A stretch of 64,000 bases of DNA from Secundilactobacillus paracollinoides DSM 15502 = JCM 11969 (GCF_001311135.1 NZ_BBAG01000010.1:1-64000), one strand, 5' to 3'; positions 17,571 to 27,100 are shown, numbered from the stretch's first letter. Notes: generated by a model from the sequence alone, not told the origin. Made by a program: numbers and translations.

Positions 17571-17602
17571 AAAGCGCCGTGACAAGCTGTCATGGCGCTT
17601 TT
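17571..17602. terminator. Bidirectional terminator
   Basis: AAAGCGCC pairs with GGCGCTTTT, with an additional inner ATGACAgCTTGTCA-like pairing. It lies between the EAL gene and the convergent XrtG operon. Confidence 0.75.
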
Positions 17603-17618
17603 GCGTACAGTAGAATAT

Positions 17619-19199
17619 TTAATCGGTACTAGTTTTCTTCTTTAAAACAGTTTCCCACTTTGGAAAGGCTCGGCGATACCAACCGTGAATCATCGAAAAG
17701 GCCTGCTGACCGGTTAAGGTACCCAGCATCAAAAAGCTCGGCAGAAATTGAATTAAATATCGACTCCGACCACCCTCAAATAACAGTAAATATACCATGC
17801 CGCCAATGATGGCCAGCCGGCATATTTGGCTGAATTTACGTTTATCACGCCATCCAAACGCCACCATCGTCAACAATAAGACCCAGGTAACTTGCGCAAA
17901 AAACCGAAAATCGCCGAGACGTGACCCATACAGATACACAAACGAGCGCAACGTGCCAGCAAATCCCTTTTCGTTTGGCACCGGATCAGCATTAATAAAG
18001 TGCCCTTCTTTGATCCACGCAAAAGTCCCGTCAGCAGTATCGTTTCGCTGCTTTTTAACCAAAAACTTGGCGTACCCAAGAACGCCCTTTGCCTTCAATC
18101 GTTTGATCAGAACCTTTTTTGAATAGTCCGAGCGCGCTTTAACAGTTGGTAGTTCTGCCATTTTTAGCGCATCCTTTGGATTATAACCGCCGTCACCTGA
18201 AACACCCATGCCCATAAAATGAATCGCCGGAATTTCACGATTTTTCTGCAATACGATATATGACTGTTCATTATTTAGTTTATTAAACGTCCAATAGCTG
18301 CCACCGGTAACACCAAGAAACAAAATGAGCAAAGCAAATCCGCGCCAGACCTCGTTTGGCGTCAAGACGTGTTTTCGCGGATGAAACATGTACAGCAATT
18401 CGACGATTACAATAGCAATAACGCCCACGATAGCAGACGGTTTCATCATATAAGCCAACACTGCGTTAAGACCAAACAGGATGGCGCCTAAACTGCGATA
18501 CGTCCAATCAAACGACGCTTTATTGAGCATCGCAAAACCCAAAAAATAACCAGAAACAAACGGGAGCACCCAAGCATCCGTATAGGGCACGATGATCATT
18601 GGAAACAGTAACAGCCACATCGCGTGAATATAGAGCGCCGTCGTGGTTTGTTTTTTGTCGATCACATAAATGGTCACAATATTCAAAAGAGCCGAAATAT
18701 CTACTAAAATGAGCGTTACTAGATCAAAAAGAAGCCAGGATGTCGACCCTACCGCCTGGGCAATTGCGTGTTGCGCTAATAGTAGCGGCATGTTGTTATA
18801 GTTCAAACTAAAATAGGCGACGATATCAGGAGTTTTCGTATCCGTCAGAGCTTGGTGAACAGCCCCCACGTCAAACCCAATTACCGGATGAAAGCTAAGC
18901 ACAAAAACGACCTGCCAAATCACAACCGCAACAAAAAAGAGTGCTGCAGTCACTCGCGCATGCCGCACCAACACCGTCCATAACAGACGTTGAAAGTTTG
19001 GGTAGGTCTGATAGCAAATAACGATGCCGCCAAAAACAATTAAGACGCCCGTTGTAAACAAAGTTGTGCCAGCACCCGTTATTTTATTATCACCTAAGAT
19101 AAGGTTCGGTGATGTCACCGCAAACAGCAGTGTCGCAAAGATAAAAATCAAAAATATACTCTGCAAACATCGGTTTCCAAATCGGAATAGTTTGGCCAA
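17619..19199 (-). CDS. XrtG-associated GT-C-like integral membrane protein
   Basis: The 526-residue polytopic protein has about 12 hydrophobic segments (for example LQSIFLIFIFATLLFAV near the N-terminus) and a first outside loop FHPVIGFDVGAVHQALTD. The Asp in this loop is typical of lipid-phosphate-sugar-dependent GT-C glycosyltransferases. It is the last gene of the XrtG operon and overlaps the end of the PTPS-like gene by 52 bp. The same companion family (TIGR03766, from memory) accompanies XrtG in other Lactobacillales. A role in glycosylating the exported CTERM protein or building a cell-wall sugar is inferred. Confidence 0.75.
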   Translation of the reverse strand: MAKLFRFGNRCLQSIFLIFIFATLLFAVTSPNLILGDNKITGAGTTLFTTGVLIVFGGIVICYQTYPNFQRLLWTVLVRHARVTAALFFVAVVIWQVVFVLSFHPVIGFDVGAVHQALTDTKTPDIVAYFSLNYNNMPLLLAQHAIAQAVGSTSWLLFDLVTLILVDISALLNIVTIYVIDKKQTTTALYIHAMWLLLFPMIIVPYTDAWVLPFVSGYFLGFAMLNKASFDWTYRSLGAILFGLNAVLAYMMKPSAIVGVIAIVIVELLYMFHPRKHVLTPNEVWRGFALLILFLGVTGGSYWTFNKLNNEQSYIVLQKNREIPAIHFMGMGVSGDGGYNPKDALKMAELPTVKARSDYSKKVLIKRLKAKGVLGYAKFLVKKQRNDTADGTFAWIKEGHFINADPVPNEKGFAGTLRSFVYLYGSRLGDFRFFAQVTWVLLLTMVAFGWRDKRKFSQICRLAIIGGMVYLLLFEGGRSRYLIQFLPSFLMLGTLTGQQAFSMIHGWYRRAFPKWETVLKKKTSTD

Positions 19200-19594
19200 T
19201 ATGCCACTCCCTTACTCGTCGTCTCGAACGGATATACAGTATGCCCGGTAGGTGATTCACTGACCTCAATTCGGATCAGTTTCGCCTGTTCCTCACGCAA
19301 GGCTGGCGATATCAAGTCAAATAACCATACCGTGACATTTTCAACTGTTGGATTAATGTCTTTAAAATACGGCAACGTGTTTAAAAACTTCCCAGCAAAA
19401 CTATTGAGGATGTCCTTGATCGTGTTTTCCAAATCATTAAAGATGATCATGTGATCGTTCAAACTGTGGATTTCACAGACGATCTCCCACGTATGATTAT
19501 GTTCTTTACCCTCGCCATCTTCCCACCGCATCGCGTGGCTGGCATTCACATATGACTTAATCTTGTAGGTATGATACTGTCGTTCTTCTCCCAT
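19148..19594 (-). CDS. 6-pyruvoyltetrahydropterin synthase-related protein, XrtG-associated
   Basis: The product is 148 residues from ATG 19594 behind GGGGGAAG. The PTPS/QueD fold is shown by NASHAMRWEDGEGKEHNHTW, where the HA and H-x-H histidines are candidate zinc ligands, followed by NDLENTIKDIL and IRIEVSESPTGHTVYPF (the catalytic-type Glu strand). The usual active-site Cys of true PTPS is not visible, so another reaction is possible. It is the fourth gene of the XrtG operon, three bases behind the GT2 gene. This family (TIGR03112, from memory) is known as an XrtG companion of unknown role. Confidence 0.8.
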   Translation of the reverse strand: MGEERQYHTYKIKSYVNASHAMRWEDGEGKEHNHTWEIVCEIHSLNDHMIIFNDLENTIKDILNSFAGKFLNTLPYFKDINPTVENVTVWLFDLISPALREEQAKLIRIEVSESPTGHTVYPFETTSKGVAYWPNYSDLETDVCRVYF

Positions 19595-19596
19595 AA

Positions 19597-20930
19597 TTAC
19601 TTCCCCCGTTTACGAGTAAAATCGCTCTTGATAACCGATTTTATCTGCCTCGTTTCCTGACTAAACCGTGTTGAATTCCAGGTTGATTTTGCGTCAACCA
19701 TACTATTTAAAATCCCGATATAGCGGATCCACGAACAAATGAAGTTATAAATTGGCAACGTAAACGCCACCCACCACTGTCTGACATAGTAGTGGCGCTC
19801 TTCACTTGAGCCCCTTAACAATTGGACCACACAAACGTAATTTAACAGACTGACCAATGCATATAGCAGATAAATGATAACGTAGGACATCCCCATCATA
19901 ATGGGTGAATACCGTAAAAATAACAGTGCGATACTAGCAAACATCCAGATCATTCTTGGAAAAAGGAAAGTGTGATCCATCATCATCCGCCGTACCAAAA
20001 AGTTTTTAAAGAAATCAGACATGGTTGTTTTATCCGCATACTCATGCGTGACTTCCATTTCACCCTTTTGCCACCGTTGCCGTTGAATATAGAGACTATC
20101 CAAACTATCAATTGTTCAATATAGAAAATGGCTTCGGCACAAATCGCCACTTTTCGATGCAGCTTATCCCGAATTTGAAACGTCATATCTGTATCTTCGC
20201 CTATGGTGCCCGTGTTGTAGAGAAAGGTGTTCAACAGGGCTTCCTTGCGAAACGCAGAAAAGGCACCAGACATGGTAAACAACTGATTTTGTTGTGATTC
20301 AATACTGCGTCCTGATAAAAATGCCTGCGCATATTCAAAGTACTCGTTGTGTTGTAAAAAACTTTTACCCGGATGACGCCAATTGTCGATCATCCGGTGC
20401 TGCGGCAAAATAGTGCCCGTTAGTGCAGCCATCTCAAAATCATTTTCAAATCGCAGTACCATGTTCATTAAGGCATTCTTTTCGAGAATACCATCACTAT
20501 CAATGTTGATCACATAGGTCCCAATCGCGTTATATATGGCCGAATTTAACGCTTTGGCCTTCCCCTGCTCAGTATGAAGCAACTGCATATTCATATCAGC
20601 AAACCGATTTTGAGCTCGGGTAAACACTTCAAAACTATCATCCGTGCTTTGGTTGTCAGCTAAAATGACCTGAACCAACTCGTGCGGATACGTTGACTCT
20701 CGAATGGATTGAATACAGGCAAACAAAGTATCTTCAGAATTGTATACAGGCACCACAACAGAAATAAACGGCATCTTATCAGGCATCGCTAATTTTTTCG
20801 GCCGAAACGTTTTGAAAAAGAGCCGAATTCCCTGGACAAACGCTGGTAAAATTTCAACCACAACAGGAATTAATGCCCAGGTCAGCCAAAAGCCCATTTT
20901 AAAAACCGTTTGCTGTAACCAATACATCAT
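19597..20930 (-). pseudogene. XrtG-associated family 2 glycosyltransferase, frameshifted
   Basis: The frame starts at ATG 20930 with a membrane segment (MGFWLTWALIPVVVEILPAF). The GT-A domain follows: FISVVVPVYNSEDTL, ILADNQSTDDS, INIDSDGIL (DxD), GTIGEDTDMT, then AEAIFYIE, where one base is missing near 20108. The restored frame gives IDSLDSLYIQRQRWQKGEME, the QxxRW motif, and three C-terminal membrane segments ending SDFTRKRGK. The full length is about 444 residues. It is a processive-type GT2 like the TIGR03111 family that accompanies XrtG (from memory). The sugar and acceptor are unknown. Confidence 0.85.
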
Positions 20931-20933
20931 GGG

Positions 20934-21560
20934 CTAGTCTCCTTTCCGAAAACTAAGCCGCTTACGCCACCGATCGCGCCACTTAATAAAGTTGCGGTAC
21001 AGACTGTGTGAAACTTGCGTGTAAGTAAACACGTTATAGTACATCGCAATGACCAGTGTGTAGAACACAAGCCGGCCAATGATGGTATGCGCTAAATAAT
21101 ATTGCCCGCCACCCATAAAATGAACGATCGTCACCACTACGGTCAATCTGATCACATTGGCACCGTAGATCCATAACGTCACAACGACACCAAAGAAGAC
21201 ACGTTCCACACTGTTGTACATTGGGAAAAAGGCAACCATCCCAATATACGCTGTCGTTTCAATAATGCCAGAACACTCATAATCAATACTCATCATGACC
21301 GGTTGTGTTGGGTTATTGATGGCCACCAACCCATAACGGTTCATGACGTCACACATCCCAGTCACGTCGCCGACCCATTTCACGCCATTGATCACTGCGT
21401 GGGTGAAAAACCATATCCAGTACGGATCACTCAACGATATAAGGATAAAAAAGAGCCCGGCACTCCCCACAATAAAATGAAATGCCGAGAGACCTGCTCT
21501 TTTTAATATCGATAAGGCATACAGCCAAACGACAATACCAATAATTAAATAGATGCTCAT
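20934..21560 (-). CDS. xrtG: Exosortase family protein XrtG
   Basis: The 208-residue membrane protein has about seven hydrophobic segments. The exosortase catalytic triad is visible in order: Cys in SIDYECSGIIE, Arg in YGANVIRLTVV, His in YYLAHTIIGRLVF. Exosortases cleave and transfer proteins that carry a C-terminal hydrophobic sorting tail. The start overlaps the stop of the CTERM-protein gene by four bases (ATGA), and the next gene begins three bases after its stop, so substrate, enzyme and glycosyltransferases form one operon. The Gram-positive XrtG lineage is assigned from the neighbours and the triad context. Confidence 0.9.
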   Translation of the reverse strand: MSIYLIIGIVVWLYALSILKRAGLSAFHFIVGSAGLFFILISLSDPYWIWFFTHAVINGVKWVGDVTGMCDVMNRYGLVAINNPTQPVMMSIDYECSGIIETTAYIGMVAFFPMYNSVERVFFGVVVTLWIYGANVIRLTVVVTIVHFMGGGQYYLAHTIIGRLVFYTLVIAMYYNVFTYTQVSHSLYRNFIKWRDRWRKRLSFRKGD

Positions 21561-22787
21561 TTATTACCCCGCCGCTTTTTATTCTTTCCGCGTGCATTTT
21601 TGACAAGTGCCGCGCCAGCGATGACGAAGCCAGATGCGACTATTACGGCTGGGCCAGTGCTCCCACCAGTATCCTTGACAGTCCCCTGCCAACCATTCGA
21701 ATTGGTTAACGTAATCGAACTTGCTGACGAATCAGATGTTCCGCCCAATGCTGAGAATGGAATGGCACATTCGAGCTGCCAAGTAGTGTTCGTGGTTGTC
21801 CCACTGCCCGAAGTTTCTTGAAGGTTCTTTAAACCGACGTAGGCTGTCCCGCTGGTTGTATTATCACTACCACCAGATGAAGTTCCAGATATCTACCGAA
21901 ACTGCCTGCGAGTCGCCAGCTTTTGACAAGTTAGCCGAGCCAAAGGTAATATAATATGTTTGGTCGCCGACTTTTAACTCATAGCCATTACCCTGAAAAT
22001 TATTACTTGATTGTGACAATTTGGGTGTTGATTCAACATAGAAGTAAACGTTCTTGTCATCCGACAGCAGGCTCACTTCAACACTATTATCATTATCGAT
22101 ATTGATATCGGTAGGGTTCTTATCAGCCCAGTCGGCATACTGGCCGTCGATCGTAATTCCTAAATTGCCACTGATGTTGTTGTTATTCGCCTGTGATGAA
22201 CTTTGTGAAGTAGCACTATCAGAGCTCGACATGGCTTCTTGCGCGTCAGTCTGTGAGGAACTACTGTCACTTTCTGATGATGCTTCTTTCAGTGTTGTCG
22301 CCACCGGCGTTCCAGCCAAACTTGGACCCGTCAAACTCACGTCACCTAAAACGGACAAACTTTTGCCGACACCATTGGATAAGCCAGCGTCTTTCAAGTT
22401 AACGGTCGCATCTAAAACCGTTGCTGATTGACTAATTGTGGCAGTCCCGACCACCGTCCCTGTCGAATTATCTAAAACGTTGACTGTACCGTCCTTATAA
22501 GCACTTAATTTAAAGACCTTATTCACTTTTGAAAAGCCACTACCATATGAAGCTGAGAACGTCTTAAATATTTCTGTAGTTGATTTTTCTGTTTCAAGAT
22601 AGACATACAGATTGGTCCCATCATTGCTTGCCCCAAGTCTTGCTGGTTTAGCTTGGAGCAATTCAGTGGTATTGGCATCTGTCCAAGAAGGTTCACTGGC
22701 GTTTGCCGCTTTTGTATACAGCGGACTTGCTAAAATAGATAACACTCCCATACACGTGAGCGCAGCTAACATTATTTTTTTCTTCAT
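21557..22787 (-). pseudogene. Firmicu-CTERM-type exported protein, XrtG substrate, frameshifted
   Basis: The start is ATG 22787 behind AGGGG. A signal peptide (KKKIMLAALTCMGVLSILAS) is followed by two related extracellular beta domains. The first spans WTDANTTELLQAKPARLGAS, the second ISGNLGITIDGQYADWADKN; each resembles a DOMON-like sugar- or haem-binding sandwich. A Ser/Asp/Gln-rich linker joins them. The frame breaks near 21893 (QAVSVD then ISGTSSGGSDNTT; +1 or a lost AT) and continues to DTGGSTGPAVIVASGFVIAG and a KNKKRRGNK tail, a GP-containing hydrophobic sorting signal. Full length is about 410 residues. It is the first gene of the XrtG operon and its evident target. Confidence 0.8.
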
Positions 22788-22884
22788 AGTCATTCCCCTA
22801 ACTATTCAGCGCGACGTGACACCCGAAATCGTCGTTCATTATAAATTAAATGATGAACGCCATTACGTATTTACTCTACATATT

Positions 22885-22914
22885 ATTATACGCTTATACA
22901 CTAACGTTTGTTAA
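22885..22914 (-). promoter_or_regulatory. Promoter of the XrtG operon
   Basis: On the minus strand TTAACA (22914-22909) and TATAAT (22890-22885) are separated by 18 bp, about 100 bp before the CTERM-protein start. Confidence 0.55.
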
Positions 22915-23151
22915 GTCTTAATCAACACATTACAGTTTATTTGTATTACATTTTGATAACATCGTGTGCATTTCAATTGCTACAATATGACTTATATTAT
23001 CGGAAGATTCCAGCCATTGCAAAACAAAAATTGTTAAATTGTTGCTTTATTTGCATAGACTTGGTAAATGCGGGGTAGATGTGGTTGTTTTCAGCACAAT
23101 TTTGAGATAGAGCAAGGTAGTACTAAATTTAGTGTTCTAGTTTATCTAGCC

Positions 23152-23272
23152 TAAACGTGTAAAAAAAGGCCGCTCCCGGCCATATAAGGCCCCTAAACCA
23201 AAATCCAAAATCGGAATTTTAGTTTAGGGGGCCTTATATTCTGGGAGCAAGTTCGCCTTTTTTTACACTCTC
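23152..23272 (-). repeat. Palindromic element, copy J (divergent)
   Basis: TAAACGTGTAAAAAAAGGC at one end pairs with GCCTTTTTTTACAC at the other. Inner arms TATAAGGCCCC.TAAAC and GTTTAGGGGGCCTTATA flank a third hairpin. The terminal AACGTGT and ACACTCTC resemble the minus-oriented copies of the family, but the stems differ completely. Confidence 0.55.
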
Positions 23273-23274
23273 AC

Positions 23275-23319
23275 AAAAAACACCCACCAGGCCTTACTGG
23301 GGAATCCCTGGTGAGTGTT
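23275..23319 (-). terminator. Strong minus-strand terminator
   Basis: AACACtCACCAGG pairs with CCTGGTGgGTGTT around a loop, followed by TTTTTTGTG on the minus strand. It implies a transcript arriving from 23320-23850. Confidence 0.75.
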
Positions 23320-23850
23320 CCTTTTATCGATAGTAATCTCAGCCATGTCCAGCCGCAGTCAGCATACGCTGACACCAGCTGAAACCTGGCTCACATCGGC
23401 GGCCAGATGATGACTGAGTGAGACATGGACCCTCCGTGGTGGCCGGTCGACCGGCAAACATGCCAGTTAACCGGTTTTTAATATTGCGTCATCGTTACTC
23501 GGCACGGTGGAGAGTGCACAACCTACGATGACGGCAGTGCCCGTATCAAGCAGCGCGCTACAACAATGAAAAGCACCTGCTGCGGGTGATGACCGGCAGA
23601 AAAATCCTGTTCTGCACAGGCATTTTGAACCCGCAATAACGACGACACAAACCCAACGAACGATCCGTGATCACAGAAGACCAGGAAATGATTACCCATC
23701 TGCCTACTCCTAGACAGTAAGATGCTGAACGGAATACGATCGGAGTGGGCGTACCCCGCCCGGTAAGTCTCTTAGCCTTCCTAACCACCAATGTCAATTT
23801 CGTAATCGGTGATTAGTGATCATAGTAATCCCCCCTTATCATTTCAAAAC
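23320..23850 (-). other. GC-richer block without intact ORF; possible large ncRNA or decayed gene
   Basis: Some 530 bp are clearly richer in GC than the flanks and end in a strong minus-strand terminator. A good start signal (AAGGGGGG then ATG near 23822) opens only nine codons. All three minus frames are broken, though one holds a stretch ending GTAVIVGCALSTVPSNDDAI that looks coding-like. Many local inverted repeats are present (GGTCGACCGG, GGGCGGGGTACGCCC). No tmRNA, RNase P or SRP signature was found. It is either a pseudogene with several shifts or a large structured RNA. Confidence 0.35.
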
Positions 23851-24296
23851 AAGTGTCCTGAAAAAATAAGCTTACTATCTGTATTCATAAGTTTACCTAA
23901 ATTAAAAACGGCCTTCAAAGATTATCACTTTCCGAATGCTAAAACGGGTATTGGCGGGGACAGGTTATCGCACTAGTGAAGTGGGTTATCCTCAATTGTT
24001 CTTATTATTTTGACACATCTGTTCAAAAAACAACTTAGGATTGATAATTGTTGCGCGTATGCCTGCTGCATCACTGTTATCGCGGTGTGTGCTACTATTA
24101 AAGGCCGAATTTGAGCACAAGGTTCAATGTCAGAAACAGACTGTCTTTTATCACTCAGAAGTGATAAAACGTGAAGATCTATTCTTTGCCGGCTGGATGT
24201 CTACATTAAAAATCTAAGTTATTTTTCATGAAAGCGATTCTTTTAACACGCTAACGCTCTCATTTTCAGAAACTTTAACAAATTGATGCTAACCCC
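23851..24296. other. Intergenic region
   Basis: The stretch is AT-rich with no credible ORF. A hairpin TTTATCACT-cag-AAGTGATAAA lies at about 24148-24170. Nothing else is recognised. Confidence 0.4.
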
Positions 24297-24386
24297 TTAT
24301 CAAGCGGGCCGTTTTCTGATATAGTAGGGCCTATTGTCTTTTGAGGATCGGCTCAAAGCTGTGGCGAGTTCGCCCACGGCTTTTTT
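24297..24386 (+). ncRNA. Candidate short sRNA with own promoter and terminator
   Basis: TTATCA (24297-24302) and TATAGT (24320-24325) are separated by exactly 17 bp. About seven bases later begins a stretch of some 55 nt that ends in AAGCTGTGG..CCCACGGCTT followed by six T (24381-24386). There is no ORF of useful length between. The layout is that of a small terminated RNA. No known family is recognised. Confidence 0.4.
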
Positions 24387-24527
24387 CTACGGTCTTTGTT
24401 GAAAACTTATTGCGTTTGTTTACATTTTTTACAGTGTTTTGATTACTTGTTCTATATTTACATTGCTGATGCGTGCGCTTGATGGGTGGATTGACCCTTC
24501 TTGGGCACCGCTGTTTTCGTTTATATT

Positions 24528-24651
24528 GTCGAAACGTGCTCCGGGAGGCAGAGGACTCCTGCGTAAGCAACTCTGGCAAAAATGCCAAGTTCAGGCATTT
24601 CTGCCAGAGTTACTTACGCTCCGCCCTCTAACCGCCTCCCTCCGCACTCTA
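24528..24651 (-). repeat. Palindromic intergenic element, copy C
   Basis: It is read on minus from CATAGAGTGCGGAGGG to GGAGCACGTTTCGAC. The inner hairpin CTCTGGCAgAAATGCC pairs with GGCATTTtTGCCAGAG, with flanking GTAAG and CTTAC arms. It directly precedes the MATE gene ribosome binding site. Confidence 0.8.
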
Positions 24652-24666
24652 TGAAAGGAGCCCCAC

Positions 24667-26151
24667 TTGCGCGATCTTACCCAAGGAAACCCACTTAAGC
24701 TTATTTTGATTTTTACCCTGCCATTATTCATTGGTAATCTTTTTCAACAACTCTATAATTTCTCAGATGTCCTCATTGTGGGTCAGACCTTGGTGTTAAG
24801 CCACTCGCAGCGGTTGGCTCCACCAGCAGCCTTAACTTTTTGATTATTGGCTTTGCGAACGGCCTCACTGCTGGCTTTGCAATCGTCACCGCCCAACGCT
24901 GGGGTGCTCGGGATCTACCCGGGGTTCGCAAGAGTTTTGCGACCAGTATCGTGTTCAGCATCGTCGTCACGATCGTCTTAACAGCGCTAAGCCTGCTCTT
25001 TTTGGACCCCGTCATGCATATGATGAGCATTCCAGCCGACATTTATGGCAACGCAAAATTGTTTATCTCGATTATTTTTGCCGGCATCTTCTCTTTCGTG
25101 CTCTTCAACATGCTCTCTAACGAATTGCGGGCACTTGGGATTCACGGACACCGCTGTTCTTCTTGATCATTGGGACCGTGTTAAACGTGATCCTGGAATT
25201 GTTGTTCATCCTTGTGTTCCACTGGGGCGTTGCCGGCTCCGGCCTCGCAACTGTGACGTCACAGCTTGTCTCAAGCCTGTTATGTATCGTCTACATCATC
25301 AAACGGGTTCCGATCCTGCACGTTGAATGGTCTGATTTCAAGGCTGTGCCTGCTGAGTTTGCCAACCATGCACGTTACGGGTTGCCCATGGCATTCCAGA
25401 CATCGATCATCGCCGTTGGCTCCCTGTTCCTGCAATCCGCACTGAACAGTCTTGGCACCGACGCCGTGGCGGCCACAACTTCAGCGTCCAAGATAGACCA
25501 GCTCGCAACCTTACCCATGATGTCGTTTGGCATTACCATGGCCACTTACACGGCCCAAAACCTTGGTGCTGCCCAATTTGAACGGATCATCAAGGGCGTC
25601 AAGCAAGCCCTGATGGCCTCCGTCAGTTTCAGTATTCTTGTCGGCGTGCTCATCATTCTTTACGGGCAACGGATGGTGATGCTGTTCATTGGCAACCAGG
25701 ACGCTCACGCACTGACACTGAGCCAGACCTACTTTAACATTGTTGGGGTCTCCTACTGGATTCTGGCGATTCTGTTCATCGTGCGTTACACCCTACAGGG
25801 ACTCGGTCAAAGCCTCATGCCGACCCTCGCTGGGGTTGCAGAACTCTGCATGCGCTCGTTTGCGGCCTTCATTTTGGTCCACTACTTCCAGTACGCCGGC
25901 GCTGTTTTGCCAGCCCGCTAGCATGGCTAGGGTCGACGCTGGTATTGATTACCTCCTACGTGACCGCGATGCACACGCTGCACAATATGCAACGGATGCA
26001 AGAGCAAGTTACCGGTAACAATGACCCGCAATTTACCGAATCGTTCATCCGTCGTGTTGAGCAAACCTTTAAAGTGACGGTCAATAAAGCAACGTTGGCA
26101 CGGTTAAAACATACTGAACCAGCACCAAAACCGTTAGATAACGAAGCTTAA
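24667..26151 (+). pseudogene. MATE family efflux transporter, three frameshifts
   Basis: The start is TTG 24667, seven bases after AAAGGAG. The frame reads RDLTQGNPLKLILIFTLPLF, then loses a G near 24793, regains GVKPLAAVGSTSSLNFLIIG, and loses a G near 25140 (RALG then DSRTPLFFLIIG). It loses a T near 25910 and ends QVTGNNDPQFTESFIRRVEQ and LDNEA. About 12 membrane segments and the MATE hallmarks (VGSTSSLNFLIIGFANGLTA; NELRALGDSRTP; AQNLGAAQ) identify a Na+- or H+-coupled multidrug exporter of about 495 residues. All three lesions shorten homopolymers, which suggests sequencing error. Confidence 0.88.
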
Positions 26152-26158
26152 CGATTAA

Positions 26159-26201
26159 GCCTCTCACCGCCCGTCCATGACGACGCGGTGAGAGGTTTTT
26201 T
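26159..26201 (+). terminator. Terminator behind MATE gene
   Basis: GCCTCTCACCGC pairs with GCGGTGAGAGGT, followed by TTTTTT. Confidence 0.85.
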
Positions 26202-26374
26202 GTCTCCGATGTGTCTATACCAATCCGCTGGTCACAACCTTAATGATGACCCAAACCTTCTAAGAAAACCGCCACAACACAATTTTAAAAGACTGTTTCA
26301 CATTGTTCATAATGTTGATAATATATACCATTAACTATTTACGCATGCAACAATAACTGCTAGAATACTCACAT

Positions 26375-26467
26375 AGAGGTTACCCAAAAACCTCTAAGTA
26401 CGTCTAGCGAGATCTTTCCATGAGGGATCTCTCCTTATTCCCATCAACGTTATTCCCCTAAATAACG
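26375..26467 (+). other. Three consecutive hairpins, possible structured RNA
   Basis: AGAGGTT..AACCTCT (26375-26395), GAGATC..GGATCTC (26409-26432) and CGTTATT..AATAACG follow each other within 93 bp. A possible promoter TTTACG-17 bp-TAGAAT lies just upstream. There is no ORF and no obvious U-tract. It could be a leader or an sRNA. Confidence 0.3.
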
Positions 26468-26517
26468 CTGACCAAAGCAAATGGCCCGACAGTTTATGAC
26501 GCTGTGTGGGTCACTTT

Positions 26518-26647
26518 TAGAGTGTGGAGGGAGGGCGCTCAAAGGTGGAGCCTAAGTGACTTTGTCCGTAAAAGCCCGGGCTTGGCTTTTACGGACAAAG
26601 TCGCTTAGGTGCAACCCTTTGAGCGCCCTCCCGAAACACGTTTCGGC
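26518..26647 (+). repeat. Palindromic intergenic element, copy B
   Basis: TAGAGTGTGGA at the start and CCGAAACACGTTTCGGC at the end match the family. The outer stem GGGAGGGCGCTCAAAGG pairs with CCTTTGAGCGCCCTCCC. The inner stem is CTTTGTCCGTAAAAGCC with GGCTTTTACGGACAAAG. This is the copy with the longest perfect stems. Confidence 0.85.
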
Positions 26648-26767
26648 AATATAACTGAGACCCACATCGCAATTAAATCGTTGAAAATAAGAATCACTAA
26701 CTTCTCACACAAAAACACCAGCGGAGGAATAATTTGCAGCCCTCACCACCACCAACCCCCACCAAAC

Positions 26768-27100
26768 CTAAGGCTTAACATAAGCAAACCCCTCATCCTG
26801 CCGTTTCACCAACTCATAAACACCAACCGGCACCACCACGATACCGTGCTGAATCGTCGATGGATCGACCTGATGACCGGCCATCGCTTTTGCACAAGCC
26901 ACAACCTTGACGCCCGCATTGATCATTGGTGCCAGATCAACGCCTGAAGCTGTTTCCACACTGATAATTGCCTTACCGTTGACCAAGATCTCAACGGCCC
27001 CGGTCTTACCCTGTTTGTCCATTTCCTGCAAGTAATTTGCAACGTTGCTCAAAACGGCCGACCATTTTTCTGGTTCATTAATATGAAAGATCACGTTCAT
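26768..27100 (-). CDS. DsrE/F-like family protein
   Basis: The product is 110 residues from ATG 27100 with a short leader GGTGAGATAGAC. It reads NVIFHINEPEKWSAVLSNVA, then GAVEILVNGKAIISVE and MINAGVKVVACAKAMAGHQV, with the Cys (VVACAKAM) at the position conserved in small DsrE-fold proteins. The end is GIVVVPVGVYELVKRQDEGF. These cytosolic proteins are linked to sulfur-relay chemistry, but many Firmicutes members are uncharacterised. It is a single gene, divergent from the Fic gene. Confidence 0.8.
   Translation of the reverse strand: MNVIFHINEPEKWSAVLSNVANYLQEMDKQGKTGAVEILVNGKAIISVETASGVDLAPMINAGVKVVACAKAMAGHQVDPSTIQHGIVVVPVGVYELVKRQDEGFAYVKP

Noticed and set aside
23320-23850. tmRNA, RNase P RNA or SRP RNA in the GC-rich block
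   Set aside because: Conserved signatures (tmRNA acceptor end, RNase P GAGGAAAGTCC core, SRP GGAA tetraloop helix) were looked for on both strands and not found.
24331-24654. Short ORFs on both strands around 24331-24654
   Set aside because: They are generated by the terminator and by palindromic element C; none has a ribosome binding site.
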